From Varanus komodoensis (lineage: Eukaryota > Chordata > Lepidosauria > Squamata > Varanidae): a DNA stretch of 64,000 nt. Under the pieces are notes generated by a model, which saw nothing but the letters and a program-made list of their open reading frames with translations, did not search any database and had not been told where the DNA came from. A program made the translations under genes and the position numbers. This document shows, one piece after another, positions 1 through 10,240 of this stretch. Positions within the stretch are counted from its first letter, which is position 1. The number at the start of each line of letters is the position of its first letter. The stretch lies in NCBI RefSeq assembly GCF_004798865.1, contig NW_025336087.1:13312686-13376685 (forward strand), given 5' to 3'.

Positions 1-525
1 TGGGATTACTCTTATATATGGTCCAGAATCTGCAGGTGCAGATGTGGCTGCCAGGTATGAGAGGAGTAACTGGTCATACATATATTACAGTGAAGTTGGA
101 GCAACTGTGATACCCACCTCCCAGCTACTGAGCTAAAGGCAAGGTCTTGTTGTTGGCACAGAAAGTCCTCAGCAGCTTGGGATCAGGTTATGGGGCAGCT
201 CAGCTTCCTCGGCGCACACCTGTGATCATCAGGAGGTCTTGCTAGATGTACTGCAAGCTGCAGGACGCCATCATGAAGTGGGCCTTCTCTCTGCCAGTGC
301 CCACCTTATGGAATGACCTCCCCTCTGCAGCAAACATAGCATGCCTTAGGCACCTGCTGAAGACCAGTCTCTTCACCAAGACCTTTCCTGACTCTGCCAG
401 GTTTTCAAAAACGTTTCCTCAATGCTTTAGCAACCAGCATATACTTTGATTATATTTAATATGTTTAAAATCTCTTGTAAACTGCTTATATGGTAAGTGG
501 TAAATAAATTTATTGAATAAGATTG
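1..525 (+). mobile_element. L2-type LINE, 3' part of ORF2 and 3' tail
   Basis: The translation at 246-449 reads as the C-terminal end of an L2-clade ORF2 protein: a frame with LWNDLP followed by LLKTSLFTKTF is the usual pattern of an AFS-APxLWNxLP block followed by LKTHLF in L2 elements. Codons upstream to position 1 continue the same protein in degraded frames. The 3' end is AT-rich, with a GGTAAATAAATTTATTG-like tail near 500-520. The copy is cut by the window start and is certainly non-functional. L2 ORF2 normally encodes endonuclease and reverse transcriptase; only the end of it is here. Confidence 0.72.
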
Positions 526-1877
526 AACGAGTGCTTTATCTCTCCTTCACTATGCAAAGAATTATCCTTGGGGCTGAGGAGAACACCTGTCCAATGGCTA
601 ACGCACCTGAAGCAGTGCAGAATTATGAGAGGGCTTCAGCTGACTGAGTTTCCCTTTCCTGGAGCCCAGGGGAGAACTCTCTGCCTTCCGATGGAGTCAG
701 TTTCCTTCCTTTCTCAAGGACGCTGCTTGGCTCAGACGGGCTGAGACTTGAGTTAAGGCAGGCTATCAGTTTCAGATGTTTGGTCTGTGGGAGGTGGAGG
801 AACACGGACTTACAGGATAGAGTGTGAGAGCAGCAGGCTGCTTAGAGAACAAATCAAATGCTATTACTGCCATCATCTTCCCCTTAAAAAAAAAAAACAC
901 TAGTTACATGCAAGCTGTTAGAACCCATCCGGGATAAGACCTATCATGCAATTTCAGCCTGAACTCAAAGAGGGCTGACAGAGGTTGAGAAAAGATGGGG
1001 GATGGGCATTTCCAGACATTCCCAAAGGTTTCCAAACTAATTTTTAAAATGTCTCCATCTGGAGTGAAAAAGTTCAAATGGTTTTCAACTGGAAGTCAGC
1101 AAAAGCTTATAGCTGGGGCGGGGGGCGGGGAGGTTGCTTGAAAAATGTGAGGTGCTGAGCGATGGGAATGATTCTTATAATTGCTGTGTGCAAGGAGGAA
1201 AGCAAAGCTTGAAATATACCTAGTAATAGTAGGCAAAGCCGTCAGATTAAATGATCATCTCATACAATGCTGGTGCCTGGAATGCCACTTAATTTGCCAC
1301 TTGCTCTGAACCTGTTGGCCATTCCCTAAGCAATACAGTTCCTGGTACTCATTTCCAAAGATTTGGGACATTTTGTCACTCCAGGCAGCTGTAATGTGAA
1401 CCCCTTGCCATTTCCAGGAGACCTCAATGCGGAGTTTGCGCCTCTTGCATAGAAGCCATCAATGAAACAGGTGCCAAGCTGAGAGCTTGACTCCCCACAT
1501 CCTCCTGCAGTGCAGCAAGGAATCTGAGTGGCCCACCTCTGACTGAGACTTTGCACAAACCTATCAGTCATTGTGATAGTTACAGTAAGTTACACGTACT
1601 GCAGGGGTCCAGAACCTGAGGCCTGGAGGCTCAATATCCCCTCTGAGATCCACACCACCTTCCTCCCAGGCATCAATTGTTTCTTGGCTTCCTGGCTTTT
1701 GTGCAGTTCTCCTTCCTTTCTTAAGGGTTACCATTCTTCTCCTGGGCTTAATTAACTGGGAATAACAGCTTTTAGCTAAATTAGATGAGTGTTTGAGGTC
1801 TTTTGCTCTTCCCCAGCAACCAATATTAATAGGTACATTGTCTCTGATACTAGATGATATATAGTAGAGGTAACAGA
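526..1877. other. No gene or clear repeat seen
   Basis: Mixed-composition sequence without a recognisable coding frame. It holds an A-run near 886-897 and a G-rich patch near 1117-1133. Short open frames here lack any family pattern. Confidence 0.5.
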
Positions 1878-2103
1878 CAGGCACTATGGTGCAGGAAATA
1901 AAGTGTTGGACCTGGACCCAGGAGATCTGGGTTCTAGTCCCTGTCAAAGCATGAAATTCACTGGGTAGCTTTGGGATACTCACAGTCTCTCAGCCCAATT
2001 TACCTGACACAGTTGTTGTGAGAACATTATGAAGAGGAGAAGGACCATGTAAGTCACTTTGGGTTCCTTGGAAGTGGGGCAAATGAAAATAAATACATAA
2101 AAC
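1878..2103 (+). mobile_element. MIR-like tRNA-derived SINE
   Basis: The head resembles a tRNA, with an A-box-like stretch at about 1881-1895 and a B-box-like GGGTTCTAGTCC at 1929-1940. The core holds a tcactgggtagctttggg segment and a CTCTCAGCCCAA..TTACCTGACACAGTTGTTGTGAG segment, which is the typical middle of squamate MIR-like SINEs. The 3' end has ACTTTGGGTTCCTTGGAAG followed by an A-rich tail. This tail resembles L2 3' ends, so L2 machinery probably moved it. Several more copies lie in the window. Confidence 0.65.
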
Positions 2104-3853
2104 AAAATTGCAGCCAATCAACTATGTATTTGTCCAATCCTTTTTTAAAATGAAACTGGTGGCCATCACCGCTCTTCTGGCTTTTGGATAATAGGCAGAA
2201 TGCTGCCTGCTTCCAGACATTTGGAGGCAGTGCAGAACATGCACTATCAACCCCTGCTTGGCTTTGCATCCATATTGTTGTCCTGTAGCTTGGCAAGCAT
2301 CATTCTCCTGCTCTTTCCCCTTCCTCTTGCTCAGCAACAAGCAACATGTGCTCTCTCCTGGATGGATAGATGCAAGCAACCCTATCTCATGTCTTGGTTT
2401 ACTTACACTCATGCTTTAGGGAGTGCTTGTAGTTAGACAGTATTAGATGGCCTGCTAGGACATACAAAGTAAGCTGCTTTGAATTACTTCCAAACTGGCT
2501 CTGACCTGCATCTACTCCTTCTGAGATTAACTGTTACCATCCATTCTCCGTCTAACACAACCTCGCCCTAAGTCACACCAAACGTTCCAGCTGGAGCAGA
2601 TGTTACATTTGACCAGTTGTTGCTGGTAAGAGTGGGTAGAGGCTGCTACCATTTACCAAAGGAGAGGTGGTTCTACTCCATTACTGACCGGGACTGAAGG
2701 GCATTTACAGAAACAGCTAAAGCACGAACAAACAGCTAGCAGTAGCCCATGTGTGAACTCTGGTAGCCATTCAGTACTGGTGAGCCACAAAGCCCTAGCC
2801 AGGACTGCATCACACAAGAGCACTGATAAAGGTTTGGGTTTCCTTGTTTCAGTTTCTGTGGAACTACCCTCCATCCATCTCACCAGATGCCAATGTGTTG
2901 GCCATGATGCAGTGACAAAAAGTCATTTGTAAGGGAATTTATCTAGATCACTCATTCATTCTTGTAGATCATCAAACAATTAACATCCTTTCATGTATTG
3001 GCAGATTCCAATACAAATATTGGATTATTCAAAACACAAGTAGCTTTATACATGGCTTCCTTTTGTACTTGATGAAAGAAATACAATACTGAAAAATTCA
3101 GTCTCAGCTGGATTTTTATAATGAGGCCTTTCTATGCTGCTATCTCATTAGGAGTGATATATGTTCATACTGTAATACTATATAGTTATACTATAAATCT
3201 ATCTATCTAGCTGTTTTATTCCAGATTCAGCCTTTAACAGACTGCAGTGAGCCACACCCAATTATAGAGACAATTTTCCTGGAGATTCAAGGGTTCGCAC
3301 CACTGGATGTTGCCCAGCTTTTAGGGACAGATTAGAGGTTATTCTATTTGGATAAAAGCTTCTCTGTGTATTTAACAGTGGTTGCTACTTAAAAGTGCTC
3401 CGTGGTCAAGTCCCCCTGCAATATTTATGCTGAGCAAAAACTTTTAATTATTTTCACATGGTTTTGTCTTGAAACATCTCTTAAAATCCCTATATACATA
3501 GATCTCCCTTAGATTTCACTGTTTTCAAAATCCAGCTGTCATCTGCTTTTGTTTTAGTGCAGTGTAGCAGTTTTATAATCAGCTGCCAAGTTTGGGGAAC
3601 TCTTTATTTTCCTATATCTTGTCCTGTAACTTAAGACTGTGCTGGGATGCAATCAAATGTGGTGATCATCTTATTTAGAATATTCCTATGGAAACAGAAG
3701 TAGGAAAATAAACTGAGCTTTAGCTTTTAGCACCTCTGGAAAGCAATTGGTTTTATCCTGAGCTAGAGCAGCAGCTCTTGAGTAAGTAGGCAGAGCTGGG
3801 GACACTCAGGTTCAGCCATGAATGGGGAGTTCAAAGCATTCCTTTTCAAAAGG
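2104..3853. other. No gene; possible CR1 remnant near 2125-2166
   Basis: The words gtccaatcc and ctggtggccatcac at 2130-2166 recall the minus-strand CR1 3' region also seen at 4640-4680, but the match does not extend. The rest, including the TATAGT/ATCT-rich patch at 3172-3212, shows nothing recognisable. Confidence 0.4.
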
Positions 3854-3905
3854 ACATAAGAATTTCTGTGCTGAACCAGACCAAAAGCCAATTTAGTCCA
3901 GCATT
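3854..3905 (-). mobile_element. CR1 LINE, extra 3'-terminal stub
   Basis: Reads cataag..ctgaaccagacc..tttagtccagcatt, the last ~50 bp of the squamate CR1 3' end on the minus strand. It sits directly next to a second CR1 end that starts at 3906 with the same words, giving two tandem CR1 termini in the same orientation. Confidence 0.5.
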
Positions 3906-4080
3906 AAGAACATAAGACGAGCGGCGCTGGATCGGCCCAGGGGTCCATTTAGTCCAGCATTCTGTTCACATAGGAGCCAACCAGCTGCTCACAGGCTCCC
4001 AGAAGCAGGACAGGAGTGCAACAGCACCCTTCCCCCACAGCAGGCATCTGCAGGGATACCAGAGGCAGCATAGAGCACCC
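3906..4080 (-). mobile_element. CR1 LINE 3' region, left piece
   Basis: Minus-strand CR1 3' untranslated region: gaacataag, then gtccagcattctgttcaca, then ccaaccagctgc, caggagtgcaacagcaccct and a gcagcatagagcac stretch. The CR1 sequence that should follow resumes at 4604, so this copy was split by an insertion of about 0.52 kb. Confidence 0.75.
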
Positions 4081-4603
4081 GCACCTGCTTGCCGCTGCCG
4101 TTGCTGCTGCACGCACTGCAGAGTGGCACAGCTTCTGCCTCCCCCACTGCCTGGCACTGCACCCCCCTGGTGTCAACTGGTGGAAGCACTGGCACTGGGG
4201 AGAGGAAGGAAGGGGAGTGGGCACTGCACCTACAACTGCAGGGCAAAGGGGGAGCCAAGGCAGGGTCTGTGCCAGCCATGCTTTCGTAGCCAGTTGGCGC
4301 CCAGAGCAATGCCCTTGGGCAGCTGCTAAAGGGTGTCTGCCCAAGGACATTGTTCATTTGGTGCCCATTTGGCACAGTTTGAGTGTTGATTTGGGCCTTG
4401 GGATTTCTGTCAGGGTTATTGTGAGTTTACTGTTGTTATTTTAGTGTTGCTTATATTATTTTGTTGCACTAATAATTTTTCACTCTAGTGTGTTGTTATT
4501 TTACTGTGTATCTTGTAATTTAATTTGTACACTGCCAAGAGAGCCCAACAGGTTATGGAGCAGTATAGAAATGTAAATAATAATGATAATAAAACTATCA
4601 ACA
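4081..4603 (+). mobile_element. Insertion inside CR1: GC-rich body with L2-like 3' tail
   Basis: Between the two CR1 pieces lies a GC-rich stretch (about 4081-4380) that I do not recognise, followed by an AT-rich end with tgtacactgccaagagagcc, gcagtatagaaatgtaaata and (AATAAT)-like repeats at 4570-4600. That end is the usual 3' tail of L2-type LINEs or of SINEs moved by them. Either a 5'-truncated L2 whose body has decayed or an L2-dependent SINE would fit. No clear target duplication was found. Confidence 0.5.
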
Positions 4604-4885
4604 GTAGTAGCCACTGGTAGCCTCCTCTTCTATGGATTTGTGTAATCCCCTCTTAAAGTCGTTCAAATTAATGGCCATCACTACCTCTGGTGGAAGTGAA
4701 TTCCATAGTTTAACTCTGCACTGTATGAAGATGGGTTCCTTTCATCTGACCTGGATCTTCTACCGAGCAACCTCATGAGATGCCCTCTTTGGGATCTAGT
4801 ATTGTGGGACAGGGAGAAGAATGTGTCCTCATCCACACAGTGCAGAATCTGTACAACTCTCCCCTGTCTCTCCTTGCTGGTGTAA
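4604..4885 (-). mobile_element. CR1 LINE 3' region, right piece
   Basis: Continues the CR1 copy of 3906-4080: gtagccactggtagcctcct, then taatcccctcttaaagtc, atggccatcactacctctgg, gtgaattccatagtttaact, and then the end of the ORF2 coding region (ctctcccctgtctctc). The element is truncated at its 5' side near 4885. Confidence 0.75.
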
Positions 4886-5825
4886 GCTAGACAATCATAG
4901 CTATTGTTACCTTTCCTTGCAGGGGTGGTTGATAATTGTAGCTGTCCTGTTTCTGCACCTGTTCCCACAGCAGCCAGGCAGATGCCCCAGTGGGAAGCTC
5001 ACAAACAGGACCTGCGGGCAATAGCACCTCCTGCCCTTGTTTCCAACAACTGCTAATGTAAGGCATATTGCACTCAGTACTGGAAGTAATGTAGAACATT
5101 CATGGCTAGTAGTTACTGATCACCTTCCTTTCTATTAATATGTCTAATCCTTTTTCAGGTCATGTCTGCTTGCAGGATCTCTGGACTATCTTCTTCCAAT
5201 GAGCAGCTAATTGCTCGAAATGCTTCAGGACTTACATTATCTGGATTAAGACACTTGTCTCCTTCATGTGTTGTATTTCAGTTCCTGGTTTGTGGCCCTG
5301 TTCATTGGGTGCACCTAGTATTCCTGCTGCACTGCTACCTTAACAATCAACAGCAATAATTTCTCTTTGGTTGCAAGTGAAATTGTTTGCTTCCCGCAGT
5401 GCCCTTGCCAGGGAAGGAAGAGGACAAATATTTCTCAAGGGGTATCCTAGCAATAAATTAACTGGTGTCATCAGTTATCATCTGTCTCTTTCTTCAGTAA
5501 CATTTCTCTTCCTCTTAGCTCTTTCATTTTGCCATCCAAATCAACTAAATTATGCCTTTTCTGCTGGCAAAACTGCTTTAGGTGGTCCTAAATTACAAAA
5601 TAAATGTTTCACATTAAACCTGAAAGATGGAAAGAAGTTCGGAATTTTTGAAGAAAAAGGCAGGATGTAGAGGAGGTAAAATCCAATGTGTCCTCTCCTG
5701 CCATTTATTCCAAATGCTAGAAGTCACATGTCTGCATAGAGATTGTTTATAATTTATAGACAGCGTTTTGCGGGGGACATTAGTCAGCTCTTTCTTAGTA
5801 AACAGTAGTTTGTGGGCAAGCTGTA
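4886..5825. other. No gene or clear repeat seen
   Basis: No coding pattern and no repeat family recognised. The 99-residue frame at 5371-5670 has no known motif and is probably chance. Confidence 0.45.
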
Positions 5826-5953
5826 TGGCAAGGAGCTCCAGATCTGGGTTGATTGCAATACCCATCAGCCCTAACCAGCATGGCCAATGGTGTGGGATGA
5901 TGGGAATTGTAGTTCAATAACATCTGGAGAGCCGGATCTTTCCCATCCCTGCT
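5826..5953. mobile_element. Fold-back (hAT-like) miniature DNA transposon, partial
   Basis: Contains cagatctgg..ttgattgcaatacccatcag, an ...accagcatggccaatgg middle, and gatgatgggaattgtagttc..catctggagagcc with cccatccctg at the end. The two sides are approximate inverted repeats, the pattern of a fold-back element abundant in lizards and related to the better copy at 14250-14387. The left terminus is degraded. Confidence 0.55.
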
Positions 5954-6004
5954 ACAACAGAGAAAACCTTGGAGATACTAGTCTATATCTCTGGCTCAAC
6001 AGAT

Positions 6005-6125
6005 TAAGGGTGCAATCTTATTCAGGTTTAGATGGAAATAAGTCCTATACTTCCCAGCTTGGCTGGTAGAGGAATGCTGTTAAGTGTAGGGCTTATTTCC
6101 ACCTAAAAATACATAGAACTTCACA
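6005..6125. mobile_element. Palindromic miniature element of the 'tgcaatcctat' type
   Basis: Arms tttagatggaaataagtcc (about 6036-6055) and gggcttatttccacctaaa (about 6089-6107) are inverted repeats. Outside the left arm lies gggtgcaatcttattcagg. This is the layout of a fold-back repeat that is very common in lizard genomes and carries no coding capacity. Confidence 0.5.
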
Positions 6126-6573
6126 CTAAAAGTGGTGTTTTATAGCAAATCTCATTTTGTAGTGTGCATTGGATCCTAACTCATGTCCGACAAATGTAAA
6201 AGCAAATTATTTTAATCAGTCTAGATGTGGGATCAGTGGTTAATCTCAAAAATACTTTGATGCCTAGAAATTGAATTACTTTCAGATGTATATCACAACT
6301 CAAAACACTGTTGGCTATGAAACCATGACATTGCAGAAATGAGAGACAAAGCCCCTCTTGGCTTTGGTGCAGGTGACCAATTTTGGTCCATAATTAAAAG
6401 TAGAAAATTATGGCCATATCCCCTTAGGAATTCCTCCTGCGTAAACCACAGTGCACTTGCACAGACTCCAACAGTTCAATATGATTTTCATGATCTAAAT
6501 GCCTCATTGGAAAGGCAATCTTATTCCTATTGTAAAACCAATTATATACTTTAGTGAGGAAACTAAGATGGCT
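6126..6573. other. No gene or clear repeat seen
   Basis: AT-rich sequence without recognisable pattern. The 71-residue frame at 6339-6554 looks like chance. Confidence 0.4.
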
Positions 6574-6735
6574 TGTCTGGCCCCACTTCTCCCTATTTTA
6601 TCTTCACAGCAATCTTGTGAGGTAAGTTAAGTTAGGAGTTACTGACTGATCCAAAGTTATCCATTGAGTTACATAATGGAGTGGGGATTAGAATACAGAT
6701 CTTTTAGTCCAAAGCTCTCACCACTCCATCATAGA
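6574..6735 (-). mobile_element. MIR-like SINE, minus strand
   Basis: In + orientation it shows ttatcttcacagcaatcttg, tgaggtaagttaagttagga, a gactgatccaaagttatcc stretch, gagtggggattagaatacag (B-box side) and cttttagtccaaagctctca-ccactcca. This is the reverse complement of a MIR-like SINE core and tRNA-like head. Both ends are frayed. Confidence 0.6.
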
Positions 6736-6919
6736 TCCACACACTGGCTCTATACATCCAGCAATCTGAAATGATATACATATTCTGGAAAAAATAGAGT
6801 ACCAAGCTGCAAACCACCTTCAAGTTATCTGGCCACCAGGTTTCCCAGGTAATGGTCAGGGCTGATAGAACTTTCATTTCTTCTAATTCTCTGTGATTCC
6901 AGACAGTCTCAATGGGTTG

Positions 6920-6966
6920 GAGCCTTATTTAGAGCAGACCCATTGACATCTATGGGACTTAACTTG
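6920..6966. mobile_element. Half of a palindromic miniature element
   Basis: The words agcagacccattgacatcta and tgggacttaacttgg match one arm of the fold-back repeat that in lizards reads gacccattgaa..caatgggactta. Only one arm is clear. Confidence 0.35.
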
Positions 6967-7250
6967 GTTATCATAGAATCACAGAATAGTAAAGTTGGAA
7001 GGGGCCAGAAGGCCATCAGGTCCAACACCTTAAACAGTGAAGGACTCCCAGTTAAACCATCTCTCTCAGATAGCTGTCCAGTTGCATCTTGAATGCCTCT
7101 ACTGTTGGACCTTATTCTCCCCAGGTGATTGGTTCATTGTCATACTGTTCTAACCACCATGAAACGTTTCCTGACATTGAGACAGAATCTGGCCTCCTGA
7201 AACTTGACCCCATTATTTTGTGTCCTGCACTCTGGGATGATCAGAAACCA
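6967..7250 (-). mobile_element. CR1 LINE 3' fragment, minus strand
   Basis: Starts with tcatagaatcacagaatag and continues with gttggaaggggccagaagg, ccatcaggtccaac, agctgtccagttgcatcttg, aatgcctctactgttgg, cgtttcctgacattgag and tgtcctgcactctgg. This is the 3' end of a CR1 (including the C-terminal ORF2 part), the same subfamily as 9697-9990. The CATAGAATCA word is the terminal CR1 repeat. 5' truncated near 7250. Confidence 0.8.
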
Positions 7251-7660
7251 ACTCTGGATTAATAAAATAAAGAACTGAAGCATTAAAATCCAAAGCCTGG
7301 CATGGGGAATACCCAGAAAGCTTTAACAGAAGCAACCTTATCAGAAAAGTGGTTAAAAGCAGAAATGGAAGATTTTGTCATTGCTATTCAAGAGTGCACA
7401 TGAATACAGTTCTGATTACACCTAGGATAGCAGATTAAACAGTACCCTAGATATCGTTCTGGTAAATTCAAGCAGCTGCTCCAATACCTTTCAGAGATAA
7501 CACTGGAAAAACAGAGAATTAAAAGATACCAAAAACTAGCCTTGGAAATAAGCATTTCTAGAAATGCAAGATAGTTCATAAAGTGTCTTTCTCAAGATCA
7601 GCAGCAGCAGTCATTCTAAATACTGGGTAGCACATTAGAACAAAAGTGTCTCCCTTTCTA
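7251..7660. other. No gene or clear repeat seen
   Basis: AT-rich, no coding signature and no repeat family recognised. Confidence 0.4.
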
Positions 7661-7870
7661 TTAAAGAAGAGTCCTCAGATGTTGGGGAACCCAAGGGGAA
7701 GAGTGCTCCTGCCATGTTTCCATTGGCTCCTCTAGTTGGCTACTGTGGGAGCAGAATGCTAGACTAGATAGATGGCCCAGGAGGCCACTTCTGACTTGCT
7801 CTGTTTCTATGTTTCTATAGGTTTTTGGCCTGATCCAGCATGACTGGATGCTCTTATATTCATAAATACA
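7661..7870 (+). mobile_element. CR1 LINE 3' end with duplicated terminus
   Basis: The stretch gttggctactgtgggagcag, atgctagactagatagatgg and cttgctctgtttctatgttt gives the CR1 3' untranslated end in + orientation, including the tttctatg terminal repeat at about 7802-7818. Directly after it comes ggcctgatccagcatgactg..ctcttatattca, a second, alternative CR1 terminus. Two CR1 ends therefore adjoin, as at 3854-3960. Confidence 0.6.
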
Positions 7871-9040
7871 ATTCAAAATGTTGTCATTTCCCATACATAA
7901 AAGAGAATAAAACCAGAACCCTTTGACAGTCCTTACTCATGCTGGTTTCTTCTTTGAGCAATGGTTGCAAGTATCAAGAAGAAAACAACAACAAAAGCCC
8001 TCTGCAATGTTTTCATAGCAGAACAAGATCTGGTTGTATAGAGGATGTGTGCTTCTGGAGCATATTTTTGCACATAACTGCTACTGAAAAAACATGTGCA
8101 AAAGCTCACTGTGTATCTGCAAAATAGCAAGCACTAGTAATAGTGCTTTGAAAGTCAGCCCTTAATGTTTGGGTACATAAGATATGACAGCTGCTAAAAT
8201 GAAAAGACACAACAATCATGTAAACAGAAAAAGATATTCACTGAATTAGCCCTTTACCAAATGGGCTATTATTTTTTATGAACAAACTGTTTCTGTTTGG
8301 CTATGGGAGGAGCAGAAATTCCCACACTAACAAATACGATAATTTCAAAATACAATTTTGATTAATATCACTCTAAAGTACAGCATTTAGCCAGATCAGT
8401 TCCGCCTGAAAAGGAAACACATGTTCACCTGGGAAATAGCAGACAACATGTGTAAATTCTCTTCTGTGTATGGAAAATGATGAAGCAGCCCAAAACACCA
8501 TTATTTCTTGCAACTTCCTGAAATCTGTTCCCCAAATCCCCTGAACCAACAGCCTACTGAAAAAATGATTTACAGGGATTTCTATGGCTTTCCCAGAGCA
8601 TTCGCCCAGCAATGTGGACAAGTAAGGAAGTGCGGGATTACAACCGACAACAGCACCAAGGTCAGCCAGAGTTCATCAAGTCTTCAGCTGATGGTGACAA
8701 TTCCCAGATATTTATGGAGGATTCATTTGGGAAAGAGATAGATGTTCCTTAAGCATCACATTCAACTGTGTTCCGTTGTGAGCTCCCCACAGCTTTGAAG
8801 CTGTTTTGTCAGGCATGGGAGCACTATTGAACAGAAATCTCAAATCAGTGGGTACTTGATAACTCCTGAACAGGTGTGCCAATTTGATGGGGACATCTTT
8901 TTGCAATGTTCTTCTTTTAATAGCTTCAGTTGAGCTCAGGAAGACAAAAGAAGTGGGGCGATCAACTTGACATGGTAGGTTGTGAACTGTCCTATCAAAT
9001 ACCGAAGTTATGTTGTAGTTGCTGATAGGTAGGACCCAGA
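7871..9040. other. No gene or clear repeat seen
   Basis: Repeat-poor sequence with short chance frames. The 115-residue minus-strand frame at 8712-9059 has no recognisable domain. Confidence 0.4.
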
Positions 9041-9127
9041 CTAAATCAGCTGAAACCAAGTTCCACTGAAATCATTGGGACAAGTTAGTAATGATTCAGT
9101 TTTAGTCCCATCAGATCAATGAGACTT
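9041..9127. mobile_element. Palindromic miniature element, decayed
   Basis: The words ccactgaaatcattgggac, aagttagtaatgattc and gtcccatcagatcaatgaga are the two decayed arms and centre of a lizard fold-back repeat (cccattgaaatcaatgggac..agttagtcatgact type). Confidence 0.35.
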
Positions 9128-9179
9128 AAATTCAAGTGTCTTACTCTGGACCCAACCCATTATATTTTTGTACCACTCG

Positions 9180-9365
9180 TCCTCTAAGGAGCTCAGTGCA
9201 GCATGCATGGTTTCTTCCCATCCCCACTGTTGTTACCGTCATGAGAACTCAGCAGAAGAGGTACCATTTTGTGAAAATGTTGAATCTCATGGTTAAATGG
9301 GGATTTGAACCAAGATCCAGCCATTGGGTCTCCTTTACAACCTCTCTCCCTGCTTCCTCAGAGTA
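9180..9365 (-). mobile_element. MIR-like SINE, minus strand, decayed
   Basis: The word aaatggggatttgaacca near 9296-9313 is the reversed B-box side of a tRNA-like head, followed by ccagccattgggtctcc. To the left, ctctaaggagctcagtgcag and ccatccccactgttgtta fit the 3' half. The copy is old. Confidence 0.45.
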
Positions 9366-9696
9366 GCAGTAAACATTTCTTTACTATTGGAAGGATGTTC
9401 AAGAAAGCCATTTCACCTAACTTTTGCATATGGAGTGTGAAAGTAGCACTTGGGTAAATGATAAATATTTATCCAAAGAAGATGTGATGATGTTTCTTAG
9501 GAAGACTCCATAGGCAAATAAATCAAACATTATTTGAGCTGTTGTTGTTCTTGTTACATTGCCTTTATATCCCACATTTTCATACGTAAGAAATGCAGCT
9601 TTTTGAAAGGGCGCTCTTTTTCTATCTTGCTTCACAGCACTGTGCAATGATAAGTGTTGAAGACAGTGTGGGACATGTACTCAACAGCTGTACCCA
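9366..9696. other. Mostly unrecognised; possible SINE/L2 tail at 9548-9580
   Basis: The word gcctttatatcccacatttt is like the reversed 3' tail of MIR-like SINEs, but too short for a firm call. Nothing else seen. Confidence 0.35.
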
Positions 9697-9990
9697 TAGA
9701 ATAATGGAATAATAGAGCTGGAAGGGGCCATGAAGGCCATTGGTTCCAACCTCCTGCTGTTAAAGGACACCAAGTTACACCAACCCACTAGATGGCTGTC
9801 CAGTTTCTGTTTGGATGTCTCTAGTGTGGGGGAGCCCACCACCTCTCTAGGCAGCTGGTTCCACTCTTATATTGCTCTCACAGTGAGGAAACTTTTCCTG
9901 ATCTCTAACCTGAATCTGGGTTGTCACAGCTTGACTTGATTATTCCATGTCCTGCACTCTGGTTTCAACAAGAAGAGATCTTGACCTTCC
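9697..9990 (-). mobile_element. CR1 LINE 3' fragment, minus strand
   Basis: Shows catagaataatggaataata, gagctggaaggggcca, tgaaggccattggttccaac, agatggctgtccagtttctg, tctctagtgtgggggagccc, ctctaggcagctggttcca, aaacttttcctgatctctaa and catgtcctgcactctgg. It is the same subfamily as 6967-7250, with the terminal CATAGAATAA-type repeat at the 3' end. 5' truncated. Confidence 0.8.
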
Positions 9991-10143
9991 TCCTTGGAAA
10001 TTTGATCTCAAAGTCAGGACCATCACCATGATAGCCAAGCTATTCAGCCATGAAGCTCACTCAGAGACTTTGGGCCCAACACTCTCTCAGGTTAGCCAGG
10101 ACAGAGCTTCCAAGGGACTAGCCACTGTGAGAAAAAAAAGGAT

Positions 10144-10240
10144 GCTATTGATTGATTGATTGCCTGTCTTTCCACCAAAAGTGGTACCTAAAATAGCTAA
10201 CAGTAACAAAAAAAGACTGAAAACAAAATCTTGATGAGAC
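10144..10240 (-). mobile_element. L2-related 3' tail, minus strand
   Basis: Begins with (ATTG)n at 10147-10162, then gcctgtctttccaccaaaag and a long A-rich stretch (gctaacagtaac, gactgaaaacaaaa). This is the reversed 3' end of an L2-type LINE or L2-tailed SINE with its microsatellite tail. Confidence 0.4.
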
